Origin: Timema cristinae
Lineage: Eukaryota; Arthropoda; Insecta; Phasmatodea; Timematidae
Length of the DNA stretch: 64,000 nucleotides
NCBI GenBank assembly: GCA_039000515.1
Contig: JBCFYV010011164.1
Location: 50,133,723 to 50,197,722 of the forward strand
Direction: 5' to 3'
Shown: positions 10,860 to 22,261 of the stretch, one piece after another
Numbering within the stretch: the stretch's first letter is position 1
How the letters are laid out: every line of letters starts with the position of its first letter
Notes under the pieces: generated by a model
What the model was told of the DNA's origin: nothing
The model's database searches: none
The model's input: only the letters and a program-made list of their open reading frames with translations
Translations under genes and position numbers: made by a program

Positions 10860-11685
10860 CCTCTCCTCACCTACCTAGTTCAACATCTACCTAGAGGAGA
10901 TTATAGGAAAAGAGGGGGTATTTTATTTGTGGACGAGAGAGTATTATTAGCGGAGAATGAGAGGATACTGACGGAAATGTTGAAATACCTGAATGAAGCT
11001 TGCAAGGAACACGCGATACGAAGTAATAGAACAACGAAAATGGTTTATTGTCACGAAGGGAAATAGGATAGAGATTAAGATTGAAGGGGAAAATAGAGCA
11101 AGTCTCAGTTTTCAAGTATCTGGGAAATTGGATACGCGGATATATGTGATGCGGACAGGATGACAAACCTCGAATTGCCACAGCTAAGGTAGTATTTAAT
11201 AACTAGAAGATACTCTGTGGCTCCTTGGATAAAGGACTGAGGAAGAGACCGGCAAAGTACTTTGTTTGTAATATAGCATATGGAGTGGAGACGTGGATAC
11301 TAAGGAAGGAAGAGGAGATAAGATTGAAAGGGTTTAAGATGTGGGTGTGGAGGTCAGAAAGGATAAACTGAGCGGAAAGAGTAAGGCTTGAGGAAGTGGT
11401 GGAGAGAATTGAGGAAAAGAGAAATATATTAGAGGTTGTTAAAAACAGGAAGATAAACTGTATTGAACACTGGATGAGAAGGGAAAATCTACTTGTGTAT
11501 GTTATCGAAAGAGGAAAAGAGAAATATATTAGAGGTTTTAAAAACAGGAAGATAAACTGTATTGAACACTGGAGGAGAAGGGAAATCTACTGGTGTAGTT
11601 ATCGAAAGAGGAAAGGTACCAGATGATGTATAACGTCAGCTTGGAGGCAGTTACAGACGTTTGATGAAGATTGGGCAGAAAACTT
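10860..11685 (+). pseudogene. LINE ORF2 3' part (reverse transcriptase C-terminal region, decayed)
   Basis: Reading through stops and frameshifts, the plus strand gives a succession of motifs typical of the C-terminal half of an arthropod non-LTR retrotransposon ORF2. A stretch after 10909 begins LFVDER-like with LLAENERILTEML. The segment near 11280 reads YGVETWILRKEEE followed by FKMWVWR. The region near 11380 reads RIEEKRNILEVVKNRKIN, corresponding to the usual conserved tail before the end of ORF2. The catalytic YxDD box is not intact. Several stops and a 100-bp duplication show it is dead. It ends at an (AAT)n tail. The clade is not decided; I- or Jockey-like groups are possible. Confidence 0.7.
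11411..11608 (+). repeat. 100-bp tandem duplication within the LINE
   Basis: The unit starting GAGGAAAAGAGAAATATATT at 11411 repeats exactly 100 bp later at 11511 and then diverges slightly. Because 100 is not a multiple of three, the second unit is read in another frame. An apparent 76-codon open frame spans the junction and is an artefact of this. Confidence 0.85.
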
Positions 11686-11711
11686 TAATAATAATAATAA
11701 TAATAATAATG
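11686..11711 (+). repeat. (AAT)n tail of the LINE
   Basis: Eight or nine AAT units directly follow the LINE 3' region. The SINE-B copies at 9141, 30445 and 46720 end in the same kind of trinucleotide tail. Confidence 0.85.
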
Positions 11712-13157
11712 CATTGTTTAAATTGTGCAATATAATTTTTCTTTCGAATGACCTTAAAGTATGATGTCGTGTACGCTAAAAAAGTAACACAACATTAATC
11801 TTTATTTTTAATTGTTGACCTAGAAGAAAGTTTTTAAAATTTGACAAATATTTTGTTTCATCATAAAAGGATGCAAAAATGTTCAAAAGTGCCTTTTAAA
11901 ATACGTAACTTTTTATTTCCAATATTTTTTATTAGTACCTCTAGTATAATTCTGGTTAACGACTTATTATAAAGGATATGGGGGATGGATAAGGGTAAAA
12001 AGTACCCGAATTAGCGTTGTGGGGGTGATCCGGCCAAGAAACTTAATATCTCCATCACTGGAGTTTTTATTGTTAGCCAAATGCCTTAGTTCACTTGACC
12101 ACTTAGCGGGCTAGTAATCAACTCAGGGAGGAAGGGGTAAAGACCCTTGGAATATAATTAATGCCTAATCATTTATTTAGTTGGGTCAATAATAATGGAG
12201 ACAAATAAACCTTTGAAAATTTTGAATAATAATATTTGGAATCCAAAAATAAGACAGTATTGAACTACAAAAGTAATAACACACAGGATTTTCCGCCCTC
12301 TCTCCAAGTGTTAAGGAACCCGGTAGCTCCACCAAACTTCTCTTCAGGTGTTATGAAGCCGTTAATTCCATCACACTTGATCTTTCTCAACTTATGCATC
12401 CTCTGATCTTTTTTCCAAGCGTATCAGCATCAAAACATGCAAAAAGAACTTGTGAAATGTATACGCGTTAACAATCTCTGCTACACACAGATAATATTCC
12501 TTCTGCCTTTACACAGATATCTGATATATTTTTATGGGGGCTACATCTCGAGCCCTGCGGGGGACAAGGGGTTTAAGTAAGGAGAGGGGAAAAAAATCTC
12601 CATCCTTTCAGCTTCCCCGTGAAGAAACTTCCTCCCCTTTTTTGACATCCAGGTCGTCATGGAAACTCCCCTTCAGCTCCTGTAACGCACTGATCACATT
12701 AAATCAAATTCCACCTAAGTCTTTCTTGCAGCACCCCCAACCCCTCTCTGTACATCCCTCTTCCTACCCTCTTTTCTAGATCCATTTCTTCTATCTTCAG
12801 CCACTTGTTTAACTTCCCCCTTTATATTCCTCCGCTACCCCACTCCTCGCACATTTTCCTTGCTCGACATTGAAAAGGCGATAATGTATTTTTTTATTGC
12901 TTCTAGGGGATGTTTTAGCACCCTGAGATCAGTGTGCTTATATTTTTTGTTTAGTATTTATTATGTTGATACTCTGCAAGCGGTGGTGTAGTGTTTTCTA
13001 GCCGGAAAATGAAAGACAATTAATTTTACTTCGGTTTTATTAATTTTGTTTGTAGGTAATTATTAGGACAAGAATGACGTGTAATATTTTTATTCTTAGC
13101 TTCAGTTTAGTGCTAAACAGGATTTAAAATAGTTTTGATCCATTAAGAAATAATTTA
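11712..13157. other. AT-rich DNA with a pyrimidine-rich patch at 12534-12870
   Basis: No gene is recognised. Two diverged ~42-bp units repeat at about 12312-12400. From 12534 to 12870 the plus strand is rich in C and T with an 81-codon open frame of low-complexity composition. It could be a fragment of an inverted retroelement, but I see no motif. Confidence 0.3.
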
Positions 13158-13350
13158 CTTAGCACCACGTCTTACGACCCGTTTGGTTTATATGCTTAAG
13201 TACTAATTACGTTAATGGGTTAGGAATGGGATAAGGTTGAAAATACAGAGTGAACCCGCATATGCGTGGAGAGATAGTGGAAAACCACCCAGTTCACCCT
13301 GGATCTCCCCGTCCTTGGCAGTCTAGCTGAACATGAGACTAGCACGAAAT
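13158..13350 (-). repeat. SINE-A copy
   Basis: The minus-strand SINE-A order is present: tail near 13158 (AGCACCACGTCTTACGACCC), middle with ACCCGCATATGCGTGGAGAG, B-box region near 13300 and head near 13345. The head is shortened. Confidence 0.75.
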
Positions 13351-13739
13351 AAAATGTTTATATTTGGTATAGCTTTAGAGCATATTTAAAACATATTCAG
13401 GGCTTGTACTCTTTATTATATTAGTATATTTAATAGTTACAATATAATAATGACGACTAAGTTTCGCGATAGCTCTAACAAATAATTTTGTTATATTTAA
13501 CTATATATAATATTGTAATATAAAATTATGACAAACTATTTATCCAAGCTTTCAACTTCACTTAATGTTGGTGAAAAAGCCAGTGATATATTTTTAGATA
13601 AATGTTGGCATTTCACTTTTTTTTAGGGCATAAAGTTCAGGGTTGGTGAACCTTTTTCAGGGTGTTTTCCCAATTTGTTGATAATTTTCGTAAACAATTT
13701 ATTTCGCACGCTTTTGAGAATTTCGAATAGCATAATGGA

Positions 13740-13772
<33 letters not shown>

Positions 13773-16264
13773 TCATTATCATTAAATTGTAAGAATATAT
13801 TACAGATTAAAATTGTAGAACAAAATGGTCCGTTTTTTACGCGCACCTGGGTTATCCGCAGCGAATTAGTTGAAAACATTCATAGGGAAATTTTTTAGGC
13901 AATGTTTCTGAATTGTAGCAAATTATCCATGCATAATGTCATTGTATAGTAATCATCATAAAAATAATAATATACTCTCTCTACATCTTCATAATATAGA
14001 AGGGTTGTTTGGACGAACAAATAAATCTTAGGACAACAGTGAATGCCACGTGCCAAGAAATAATCTCTGGTGTCATAGGCTCGTTAACCCTGGTAATATA
14101 AACATTCGAGTCCTAGTATTCTTCTCCTCAGCCTCTCTGGGTCACCACTTTACCGCGTTACCATTAGTTATACGTTTGATTAGTTGGTCAACTGGGCCCA
14201 CACTGCACCATAATGATGACTAGTTTTTTTGCACTTTCGTCTAAGAGACTAAACTTTCTTGTTCCTTGATATTGCAGGCCTTAAAAAACATTGCATAGCA
14301 ACCGAGTGGCTATTTGCAGTTTAACATTGTCTGACTATAATAATTTTGAGACAGCATCCACTGACTTCAAAATATTTGAGAGAATTGAGAGATGGAATAC
14401 ATTTTTCTACCTTTCATAATTTTATCTATTTACATTTGTAATTATTTGAGTTAATGTCTTTTATCGCATTTATAAAATTATGTTTCAGGACATGTAATGT
14501 CGAGTGGCTCAATGGCCAACCATGTGCTGATAATTTTACCAATGTTTATTTTATGAACGTTTGAAGAGTTCACATATTCCCCTTCTCTATCCTATATTTT
14601 AACCAGCATGGCTGACACTATCCATCTTGATTTATTGAATAGTAGTACGCTTATGTAAAACTCATGTTATTCCTATTTGGTTCTTTAGGAAATCGGCGAA
14701 GAGGTTGATTTGGCCCCGTTTTAAATAATGCACTACTACTTACTGGCATTAACAGCTCGACCGTGCTATCTTAATTTTCTTGGGCTAATATGTTTGAATA
14801 AGAAGGGCTTGATGCTAATAAGTTTATCATCATGTTGCACCAACTGTTCAAAATTTTTATCACTGTTTAACATATTAAAACTCTCTATTAAGTGGTCACA
14901 TTTTTCTTAATTTAAACTTTAAATCTCTTCAGTGAGTAAAGATTTAAAAAAAAACATAAATACTTTACATATTCTCACTGTTCTTCTGTTTTAAATTATT
15001 TTCGCTGAACCATTGAGACATTTGGTTTTACGTGTTTTGTTCAACATTGTGTTGTAGAGGGTTATTGAAAATAATTTAATCAACACTTATTTTTGATTCT
15101 TATTTTCATTCATCAATAATAACAATAAAGTAAAGAAACTGCCCCACTCTCAGACTGTCAACAGCGTCAAATACATACTACAGAAAGTCCGCGTTCTGCG
15201 CTGGCGTGAACCTGGTATACAAATGAACGAAGCCTGATCGCAACAACTTAACTGCCAAACATAAAAGTACGAAATTTTTGAGTAAAAATTGGTTATACTT
15301 GCTTGTAAATTTAATTATATGTATTTATTGAAATATATGAATTTCAAAATATAAATACGCCACTGGGGGCTAGAACGCTAGAAACAGATTCTGTGACGTG
15401 TATCACCTCCTCTGCACCTACTAATAAAAGGTTCTACATTCTTTTGAAAATGATTATAATATACGAGCTAAGATCTTTTAAAAAAGATTATTTCAACCCA
15501 AAATAACAGCTGTAAAACATGGACTTATACCTCGTGCGCATGGTCAGATACGATAACCAATGGCAGGCACAGTTGACGTTCAAGACTTTACTTCTTGAGA
15601 ACTAGAATTACACAGAACTTATCATACAAGTTCGGATGTTTCATTTTAAATATTAGTTTGCTAGTGCCTGTGATCTCCTGAAATATTCATGATCATTGAG
15701 GCTTTGTGCTTTTAACTAAGACCAATATTCTCTAGAGAGATTGGTTTGAACCCCGGTGAGGTGGCTTATATAGCAGGTGATTGATTCGGAATTCACGACT
15801 AAAGAGGTCATTGGCCACATCGTCTAAGACAATTGTTAGCAGCCTTTTTCTGCACGAGGACCAATGCAGATTTAAATTCCAACAGATAGAGTATTTATCT
15901 CCTTTTTTTTACTATCCTTATTAGAAAGATGTGTATTCTAGTATCTTGAATTACTTTATTAAATGTTTTTGAAATAATTGTCAAATTGATTTAAAGGGTT
16001 CGTAGATCCCATGATGCAAAAACGAGAAATACGCGACTAGTGATGAAACCAAAAACCACTCTGGCACTGCAATTGTTTTTATAACAGTTACATCTTTTGT
16101 TTAAATTATATATTGGTGTTAAGACGCATGAATTGTATTAGTATATGACGTAATATAGCTTAAATGAGTTAAATAATGTGTTTATACTTGTATGAGATTA
16201 TTTGTCAACCTTAATATTTCTAGTTCCTCGATTTTGAAATTGTATCTTGGGTGATCTTGGGATT
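13351..16264. other. AT-rich unassigned DNA with (ATT)n and two tRNA-like traces
   Basis: An (ATT)n microsatellite occupies 13739-13773. Pol III B-box-like sequences near 14110 (CATTCGAGTCC) and 15745 (GGTTTGAACCCCG) suggest two worn SINEs. No exon-like open frame was found in nearly 3 kb. Confidence 0.35.
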
Positions 16265-16460
16265 ATCACCACAGGTCTAAAGGAGACACGCTCACATTGT
16301 ACTGAGCTACCTGTGATGTGGAGATCGGGTTATAATTCCTCCCGGTTATACTGAGGGTAATTTTTTCAATTGAGGTTTTTACTCCCTTCACGCAAATGCC
16401 AATGTTTTCCCTCTAAATTATACCTTCCTCATCCCAACCCATTTACCTTGTTGATTTTGT
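16265..16460 (+). repeat. SINE-A copy, diverged
   Basis: Plus-strand order: tRNA-like head, then TACTGAGGGTAATTTTTTC, the cassette with CACGCAAATGCC, then CTCTAAATTA and CCCAACCCATTTACC. The 3' tail is lost. It is older than the 55505 and 36775 copies. Confidence 0.65.
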
Positions 16461-17496
16461 ACTAGACAGGTTGCGAAGTAACGGCCGTTTCCGCGATCCA
16501 TCGGTTGTTCTTCTTTTGTATGTTTCTAGTGGCAGTCAAATCCAGGATTAATGTCTCCACCCCCCTCCCTCCCGTCCTTTCTCAATCTATCCTCCTTCCT
16601 CCCATGCTTTTCCCCCATCGCGGATGATTTCAGAACATCGAGTTATTGCAGAAGAAAGGCGAAAGGAAGAAAATAATAATATGATTCTCTGAAAATGTGT
16701 CGATAGTTGCCGTCTACCTCGCTAGGGGCGCTACTAGTCATGCCCGAGCTTGATCAAGCGTGGAAACTTTAGTGGGTCTCCGCTGCCTTATTTGGAATAA
16801 GTTTTTTTTTCTGTTGACTGTACAATCCTTCAACACAGGAAGGTATAATAGGTCTTACATAATTTGATAAACTATGGCCCTATCATACAAGCAACACCAT
16901 AGTGGAATCAATCAAGGTATGGTTTCTACCTTTCAGGGTAAACATATTGTACAACAATGCATATTTGAAATCAAGTACTTTAACATAAAAAACCAAACAA
17001 ACAGAAAAAAAAACATTTTGGCACAATCACGTAAGTATATCATAGAACTCGATGACTTAATAAAAATTTAAAGAATTTCAAATAAAAAGCTTGTTCCGCT
17101 AAAATAATCTAATCTATATCAGCTCAGAGCATGAGGCAAAAACAAAAACCTTAATAATTTGCCTTGAATGTCGTTTTTGGTAACTTTGGCTACCTTTGTA
17201 TAAGAATTAATAAATGCGCTGGATTATGCCAAATTATCATTTTCTAGACCTTTACAACGACCGTCGATATGACCTAGTTTAGTTTTCACTACTGATGCTT
17301 GTATAAAAACTATGCTCTGGAGGAGTTAATTTATAATTGCACATTATTTGGTTCAAATTTAGTATTTTTTACTATTTTTATTCTTCTAAAAATAGTTATA
17401 TTATATATAATAATTACTGGATAATGGATATTCGGGGGGAGAGGTGGAAGTTAATGTTGTGTATTTCATGATTAGAAAAGTGCAATAAAGCATAGT
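16461..17496. other. Unassigned, with a short C-rich patch
   Basis: A CpG- and C-rich patch at 16480-16620 is followed by AT-rich sequence. The 65-codon open frame at 16874-17071 has no recognisable feature, and I do not treat it as a gene. Confidence 0.3.
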
Positions 17497-17577
17497 CTGT
17501 TCATGATAGGTTTTGGGTTGCCAACACCCGTAAAAATCACTGTTTTGTTATAAATGTTAAGTTTTTTAATTACCCGT
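17497..17577 (+). mobile_element. MITE-like family M, copy M5, left part
   Basis: TTCATGATAGG at 17500 joined to TTTTGGGTTGCCAACACC matches the left region of M2 and M4 with an internal deletion. The match continues to TTAATTACC near 17575 and then stops. It resumes at about 19273 with TGTTATATTTTACATTT. Confidence 0.75.
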
Positions 17578-19272
17578 GTAACGTTATTTGCCACCCTACC
17601 ATGTATCTACCTATATTTTTAAAATTTTTGTGAATAGTTTCCAATTTATTTTCGTTTGAAATGAAGCACCTCAAAGTTCGACGCCTACCGCTGTATTGCC
17701 GGCCTAACATAATATTACTATTCACATCCATTCAATAAAATAAAAGGACGGAAGGAACAACGCATAACATTGTTTTAAATAATTTAAATAAGGAATTTTG
17801 ACTTAAGGAAGAACACTTACCTTTTATTAAACATATTCATTATCCTTCTAAGAAGTTTGTTGACGCTTCTTTTATTTATTTTGAATGTCGACCATGATTT
17901 ATTTTAACGCATGCGCAGATCTGTCAAACAAGTGAGCGGTGGGTCTCGTGATTGTAAAAGAAGAAGAAAAAAAGGAAACAAGGCAAGATTTGAATAACTC
18001 CAAACTAGCGCGCTTTTCAATTCTGACAGATTAAAATAAACATTTTAATCTTTATGAAAAAATTGTTCACATTCATTAAGATACATTTCAATATTTGTAT
18101 TAAACCTGCATTGTATTTGATTTTTATCTCTAGTCCATAGCCAACATTTTATCCTTTGTTTTAATGAATTAGTTTTCTCTTTGGACATGGACAAAAAATA
18201 GAACGTTTTTAAATTTGATTTTTGGAAGACTTTCTGGAGAGGATGAGGGTCTTCTTCCTCGGTGTTGGTCTAACATGGAGCAAAATCTGTGGAGCTCTTA
18301 TTTCAATTTATTTTTAAAGTGAATTAATGGTTGTAAAGTGCGAGTATCAAATGGAAAGCTAAGTGTTTATGCAAGAGCTAGACTTTTTTTTTTTTTAAGA
18401 ATTGTGGACGAGTTAACATTAATAAAGTGAAACAAATTTCTGAAGCTGGTGTTGTTTCAGCATGGACTAATTCATGGGTAAGGTCAAGCCAACTCTTCAA
18501 CTTTAAATTCATATTTTCTTTCCTTTATCTAACATCAGAATTCATGTAAGAACTTTCAGAAAGATTATCTAATTCAGAGAATTAATTAACATTTTATTTT
18601 AGGTTTAAATATTATTTATTATTATTATTAACACTTCGTCTTACTAACCGTTCGAGTGATTCGCACTTACGCTAATGTGTAATGGTAGAGTGATTGTGAG
18701 ATGAAATAAAGGACCTACAGTTTAACGTGGGATCCGAACCACGGTGGAGGCCTGGCATTCCCCACATTCACAAGGTGTCATGTAAGAAGTGAAGGAAGGG
18801 TTTGGTATTTAATTTTTTAATGATTTTTCTCTCTTCTTTTTTGTTTCAACAATTTTTATTTTGTCAAATTAGAATTATAACGATCCGGAATTCCCTAGGT
18901 AGGATTGGGTTGTGGTAAAAAAGGAAACAATAATAAACCCACCAAAATTCCAATAATTGTTATTTTATACATTTATTTTTATTGTAGTCTAAATTACTAA
19001 ATTTTATTTCAACAATCCATTTTTTATTTAAATTGCTTATGTTTTATTTTAAGTATTCCCCAGTGGTCTCGAGTATTGAGAGTCGTCGTGCCACTGTCTG
19101 AATTAGCTCGAGGTAATTTTTTTTTGTTATTTTTCTCCTAGATCCAAGGAGTGGCGCCCAACAAAATCACAATTTTTATACCTCTTGACGTTAACTGTTG
19201 TTATGTAAACAAGATTCAGAAGACACTGAAAGTATACTAGAAATATAAAAAAGGAATAAATTTTATTCACCA
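17578..19272 (+). mobile_element. 1.7 kb insertion in M5, possible LTR-element remnant
   Basis: The insertion starts TGTAACGTTATTTG, an LTR-like TGT start. At 19152 it contains TGGCGCCCAAC, the primer-binding sequence used by tRNA-Lys-primed LTR elements, five bases after a CA dinucleotide. This would fit a long 5' LTR ending near 19147, its primer site, and about 110 bp of internal sequence. No second LTR and no coding region are present. A clean target duplication is not visible, so the call is tentative. A SINE-B fragment lies inside at 18612-18813. Confidence 0.4.
18612..18813 (-). repeat. SINE-B fragment (3' part)
   Basis: The minus strand carries the SINE-B body (GGAATGCCAGGCCTCCACC, then GTGGTTCGGATCCCACG), the shared 3' domain and a short (AAT)n tail at 18612-18632. 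The tRNA-like head is missing. Confidence 0.85.
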
Positions 19273-19590
19273 CACCTGTTATATTTTACATTTAAATAAT
19301 GTAAACTTAAGTTTTCTGCTATTATTTCATTACTTTTAATAATTTCTTTTTATCCAACTCGAAACAATATTTTAAACATTATTAAAAGTACTTATTCTTC
19401 GTTTTGAACGTTATTGACTATGTGTTAAATTGCATACAAACATACCTTTTAATGCAGGCATCGTATTTACCTGGAAAAGAGAAAATACTTGTAATTTTTT
19501 GTGTGTATAATAAATTATTTTATATATATATTTTTACCTAATTTCGAAATATTTAACTAAATAAACTTTTATTATTTTTAATATCGCCCA
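19273..19590 (+). mobile_element. MITE-like family M, copy M5, right part
   Basis: Sequence from TGTTATATTTTACATTT through ACTTAAGTTTTC, TTTTTATCCAACTCG and GGCATCGTATTTACCTGG matches the middle of M1, M2 and M4. The YY1-like block and right terminus of the family are missing. Confidence 0.75.
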
Positions 19591-20400
19591 CATTTTACAA
19601 AATTATTTCACAAAATAATTGAATAATTCCTTTCTTTTTCTTTTAATTACAATATAAAAGTTTATTTAAAAAAAGAAAGAAAATGAGGCTTAACAATTTA
19701 CTTTGAATTTTAAAATGAGGTTCGAGTTAAAAAAGTTTTTAGAAAACCTGTACTGAAGTTTTCTTACCGCAGTGTTTGAAAATACCAGTTTAACATTGCA
19801 GGGTAGGGGTGAGAGTTTTGCACAGGCTCGTACCCACGCACATATATGAAAGGTTATTTTACTTGCAATTACTCAGGGTGAATACCTGCAACACGAGATT
19901 CCAAAACCTTTTGAAGCACCTAAAAATAACATTGCAAGAAATATTTTATTTGCTTCGTTAAACTATATATTTAGTCAGAAAAGTTATCAAAACGTCTAAT
20001 AATATTTTTTTAAGGATTACTGCATAACTGGCTTTTTCGTAACTACCTTATATGAAATAACAAAAAATATTATTTTATAGCTATTATGTTTTATGTTTTG
20101 CTACTGTGGCAACAAGAGATAAAGTGCACGAAATAATAAATAAAAACGTATAATATTCACACATGTACCTTTTTATAACTGGCCCCCATAAATTATAACA
20201 TAAATAAATGTTTTTTCTCTAACTTAAAGAAAATACTAAATATTAATACTACGTTCACAATAAAAGAAATATTTTGTAAACACTTACGCCCGAATGCAAC
20301 CGAATACGATTTGTATGACTTAATCAACCGCCTTCACTTCGTCCGGTTTGCCATCTTTGTTTATGAAGAGAAGGCAGCCTTTTAGAAGCTCTCGTTGATA
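19591..20400. other. AT-rich unassigned DNA
   Basis: No terminal repeats, SINE boxes or coding frames were recognised. Confidence 0.4.
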
Positions 20401-20570
20401 AAGCATTTTTAGGTGAACTACAGACGCCGCTTCCACATAAAAGAAACATCCAAACGGTTACTTTACTAAGTTGGTATTTCACTAATGTAAAGACGCTTAA
20501 AAAGAAAATAATTACATATTGTTTATTGTTAAAGTTTTAGCTGTTAAAAGCGAGAGCAGCTCGACACTTG
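20401..20570 (+). repeat. Dispersed repeat, relative at 37134-37285
   Basis: AAGCATTTTT, CGCTTCCACATAAA and GAAACATCCAAA..GGTTA occur in the same order and spacing at 37134-37285. The two are diverged. The family is unknown and too few copies exist here to find its ends. Confidence 0.55.
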
Positions 20571-20921
20571 GTCTAACAGATCACAATGGCTTGGCGTATG
20601 GCCAGATGAGAGCATACTAGCACAGACATTGAGAAGTATCACAAAAATACATTCAATGAGGGACATACTCCGTAAAAACACTTGCCCCCCTCCCGTTTGA
20701 GCCTTGGCTGTTAAAGCAAGTCTCAAAACTCTAAAAATAGGAGGATCGATCATTTGGGACATTTTATGCCCGCCACACACACAACATATTATAACAACGA
20801 TTTTTGTCGAACAGGGAGCAGAAATTAGAGGTGTTATGTGGAGTCTCAAGATCGGCTTGGCTCTAAAGTCTTCAGGTAAAGCACTACGCCGGTTAATGAA
20901 TAGACTTGTATGTTGCAACAA
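20544..20921 (-). CDS. Hypothetical 125-codon open frame
   Basis: This is the longest non-repetitive open frame in the window outside known elements. It runs from an ATG at 20921 to a stop at 20544. The product has a hydrophobic segment in its C-terminal third (LIECIFVILLNVCASMLSS) and two close cysteines in CCVCGGH, but no family I recognise. The complementary strand is also open for 73 codons over the same bases, which weakens the coding case. It could be a chance frame in a CpG-containing patch or part of an unrecognised repeat. Its left end overlaps the dispersed repeat at 20401. Confidence 0.2.
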   Translation of the reverse strand: MLQHTSLFINRRSALPEDFRAKPILRLHITPLISAPCSTKIVVIICCVCGGHKMSQMIDPPIFRVLRLALTAKAQTGGGQVFLRSMSLIECIFVILLNVCASMLSSGHTPSHCDLLDQVSSCSRF

Positions 20922-20925
20922 TTAG

Positions 20926-21839
20926 TCGTTAGAAGAATGTTTAATCTAGTGATGATAACATCTCACGCTAGATGGCAACACCGTAGCTCGCACTACACTT
21001 GGCGTAATGGACGTGTCGTCACTCTTCCATTTTCCTGTTTTATCGCCTGGCCTCATAAACCGACTCGGGGCAAGTAAAAAAATAAAAGAGAGATAGAAGC
21101 TTATTATAAGATCACGAGTGTATAGTACTGTCGTAAATAAATACATAAAATGTATTTTTAACGACATGGCGATGTTGGATAGCTCCTCATAATGGGCCCT
21201 AAATACGCAGTTAACGTACACTCATATTTTATGAGGGAGACCGTTAAAAACAATAATTAAAAAAAGTTGTGATACGCTCTTTGAAATGGTTGTAGTTAAA
21301 CATTTTTTTATCGTGTTGGCGGGATGAAAAAAGTGGTGGTCGGTATATCGTGAAATAATTATACGGATGGCAGACGGGAATGTTTGTTTTATGGGCATGC
21401 TTTAATTATAAATAATTTAGTGTTTTTTAAAATGGGATTGCTCTAATTTGAATTGGAAATTGCCGTAATTTATTAATTATCAAAATAAGGTTGTTCGTTT
21501 GGAATTAAATAAGTAGTTTCTTTAATCCTACACTTTTGTCATCATTATCATTCTAACTATAGTACGCATATTATATAGGCCTACTATACCGTAATTATTA
21601 TAAACCGTTGTGTTTCTATCAAAACATGTTTTAAGTGCTCTTTATTTGTTCGGCTCGTAAATATTTCTTATTTACATAAAATGTTTTTTTCAATCAATTT
21701 TAACTCGTTATTTACAAAACAAAAGACATATTTCAATCGCATGCATGGTTGTAAAAATAAATATATTTTTGCAATTAATCCTGAACAACTCAATTGATTT
21801 TCTTTTTCTCTCTGACTTTTTTGTTTGTTTTGGAATTGT
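20926..21839. other. Unassigned
   Basis: A CpG-containing part (20940-21080) is followed by AT-rich DNA. Short open frames occur on both strands without recognisable features. Confidence 0.35.
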
Positions 21840-22025
21840 CTCTTACTTATTGTTCGGGAAATTCACATCTAATTGCGTGTATGGGGTAAATATAAGGAAG
21901 GTAGAGCTTAAAGAAACTGTACCCGCATTTGCATGAAGATTAAGTGGCAACCCATTTAGATAAAAACATCCTCATTACACCCGACTGTGATTTGAACCCT
22001 GGCCTAGTCATTGAAAAACCAGACT
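21840..22025 (-). repeat. SINE-A copy, diverged
   Basis: The minus strand shows the B box (TTCAAATC in the GTGATTTGAACCC complement near 21990), the ACCCGACTG.. stretch and the middle block with CCGCATTTGCATGAAGATTA. The 3' tail near 21850 is worn. Confidence 0.6.
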
Positions 22026-22120
22026 AGACGTTCTTGACGTTTGGTCCGCGTACTCAGCGATTCGGGTTCTCTCTCTCTCCTATCCGTAAATCTGAAGGTA
22101 AGGGAATTATTTTTAAACCT

Positions 22121-22175
22121 GCAGCGACGGCCGAGTGGTTTGTTTACACACTAGAGGCTAATTCGCAGCGAGGCA
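22121..22175 (+). repeat. tRNA-Ser-like head
   Basis: GCAGCGACGGCCGAGTGGTT closely resembles the 5' twenty bases of animal tRNA-Ser, including the A box. The remainder does not fold into a complete tRNA and no matching acceptor strand follows. It is best read as a tRNA fragment or the head of a SINE not otherwise present here. Confidence 0.4.
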
Positions 22176-22261
22176 GGCGAGGCCTAACAAAGGCACACTC
22201 GCCCACGGGGGCAACCATTTCGAATTACTGGTTAGAGCCGGAGACGATAGTTGCCATTTAA

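Noticed and set aside
12534..12870. LINE fragment on the minus strand
   Set aside because: Composition is compatible, but no recognisable ORF2 motif could be read in any frame.
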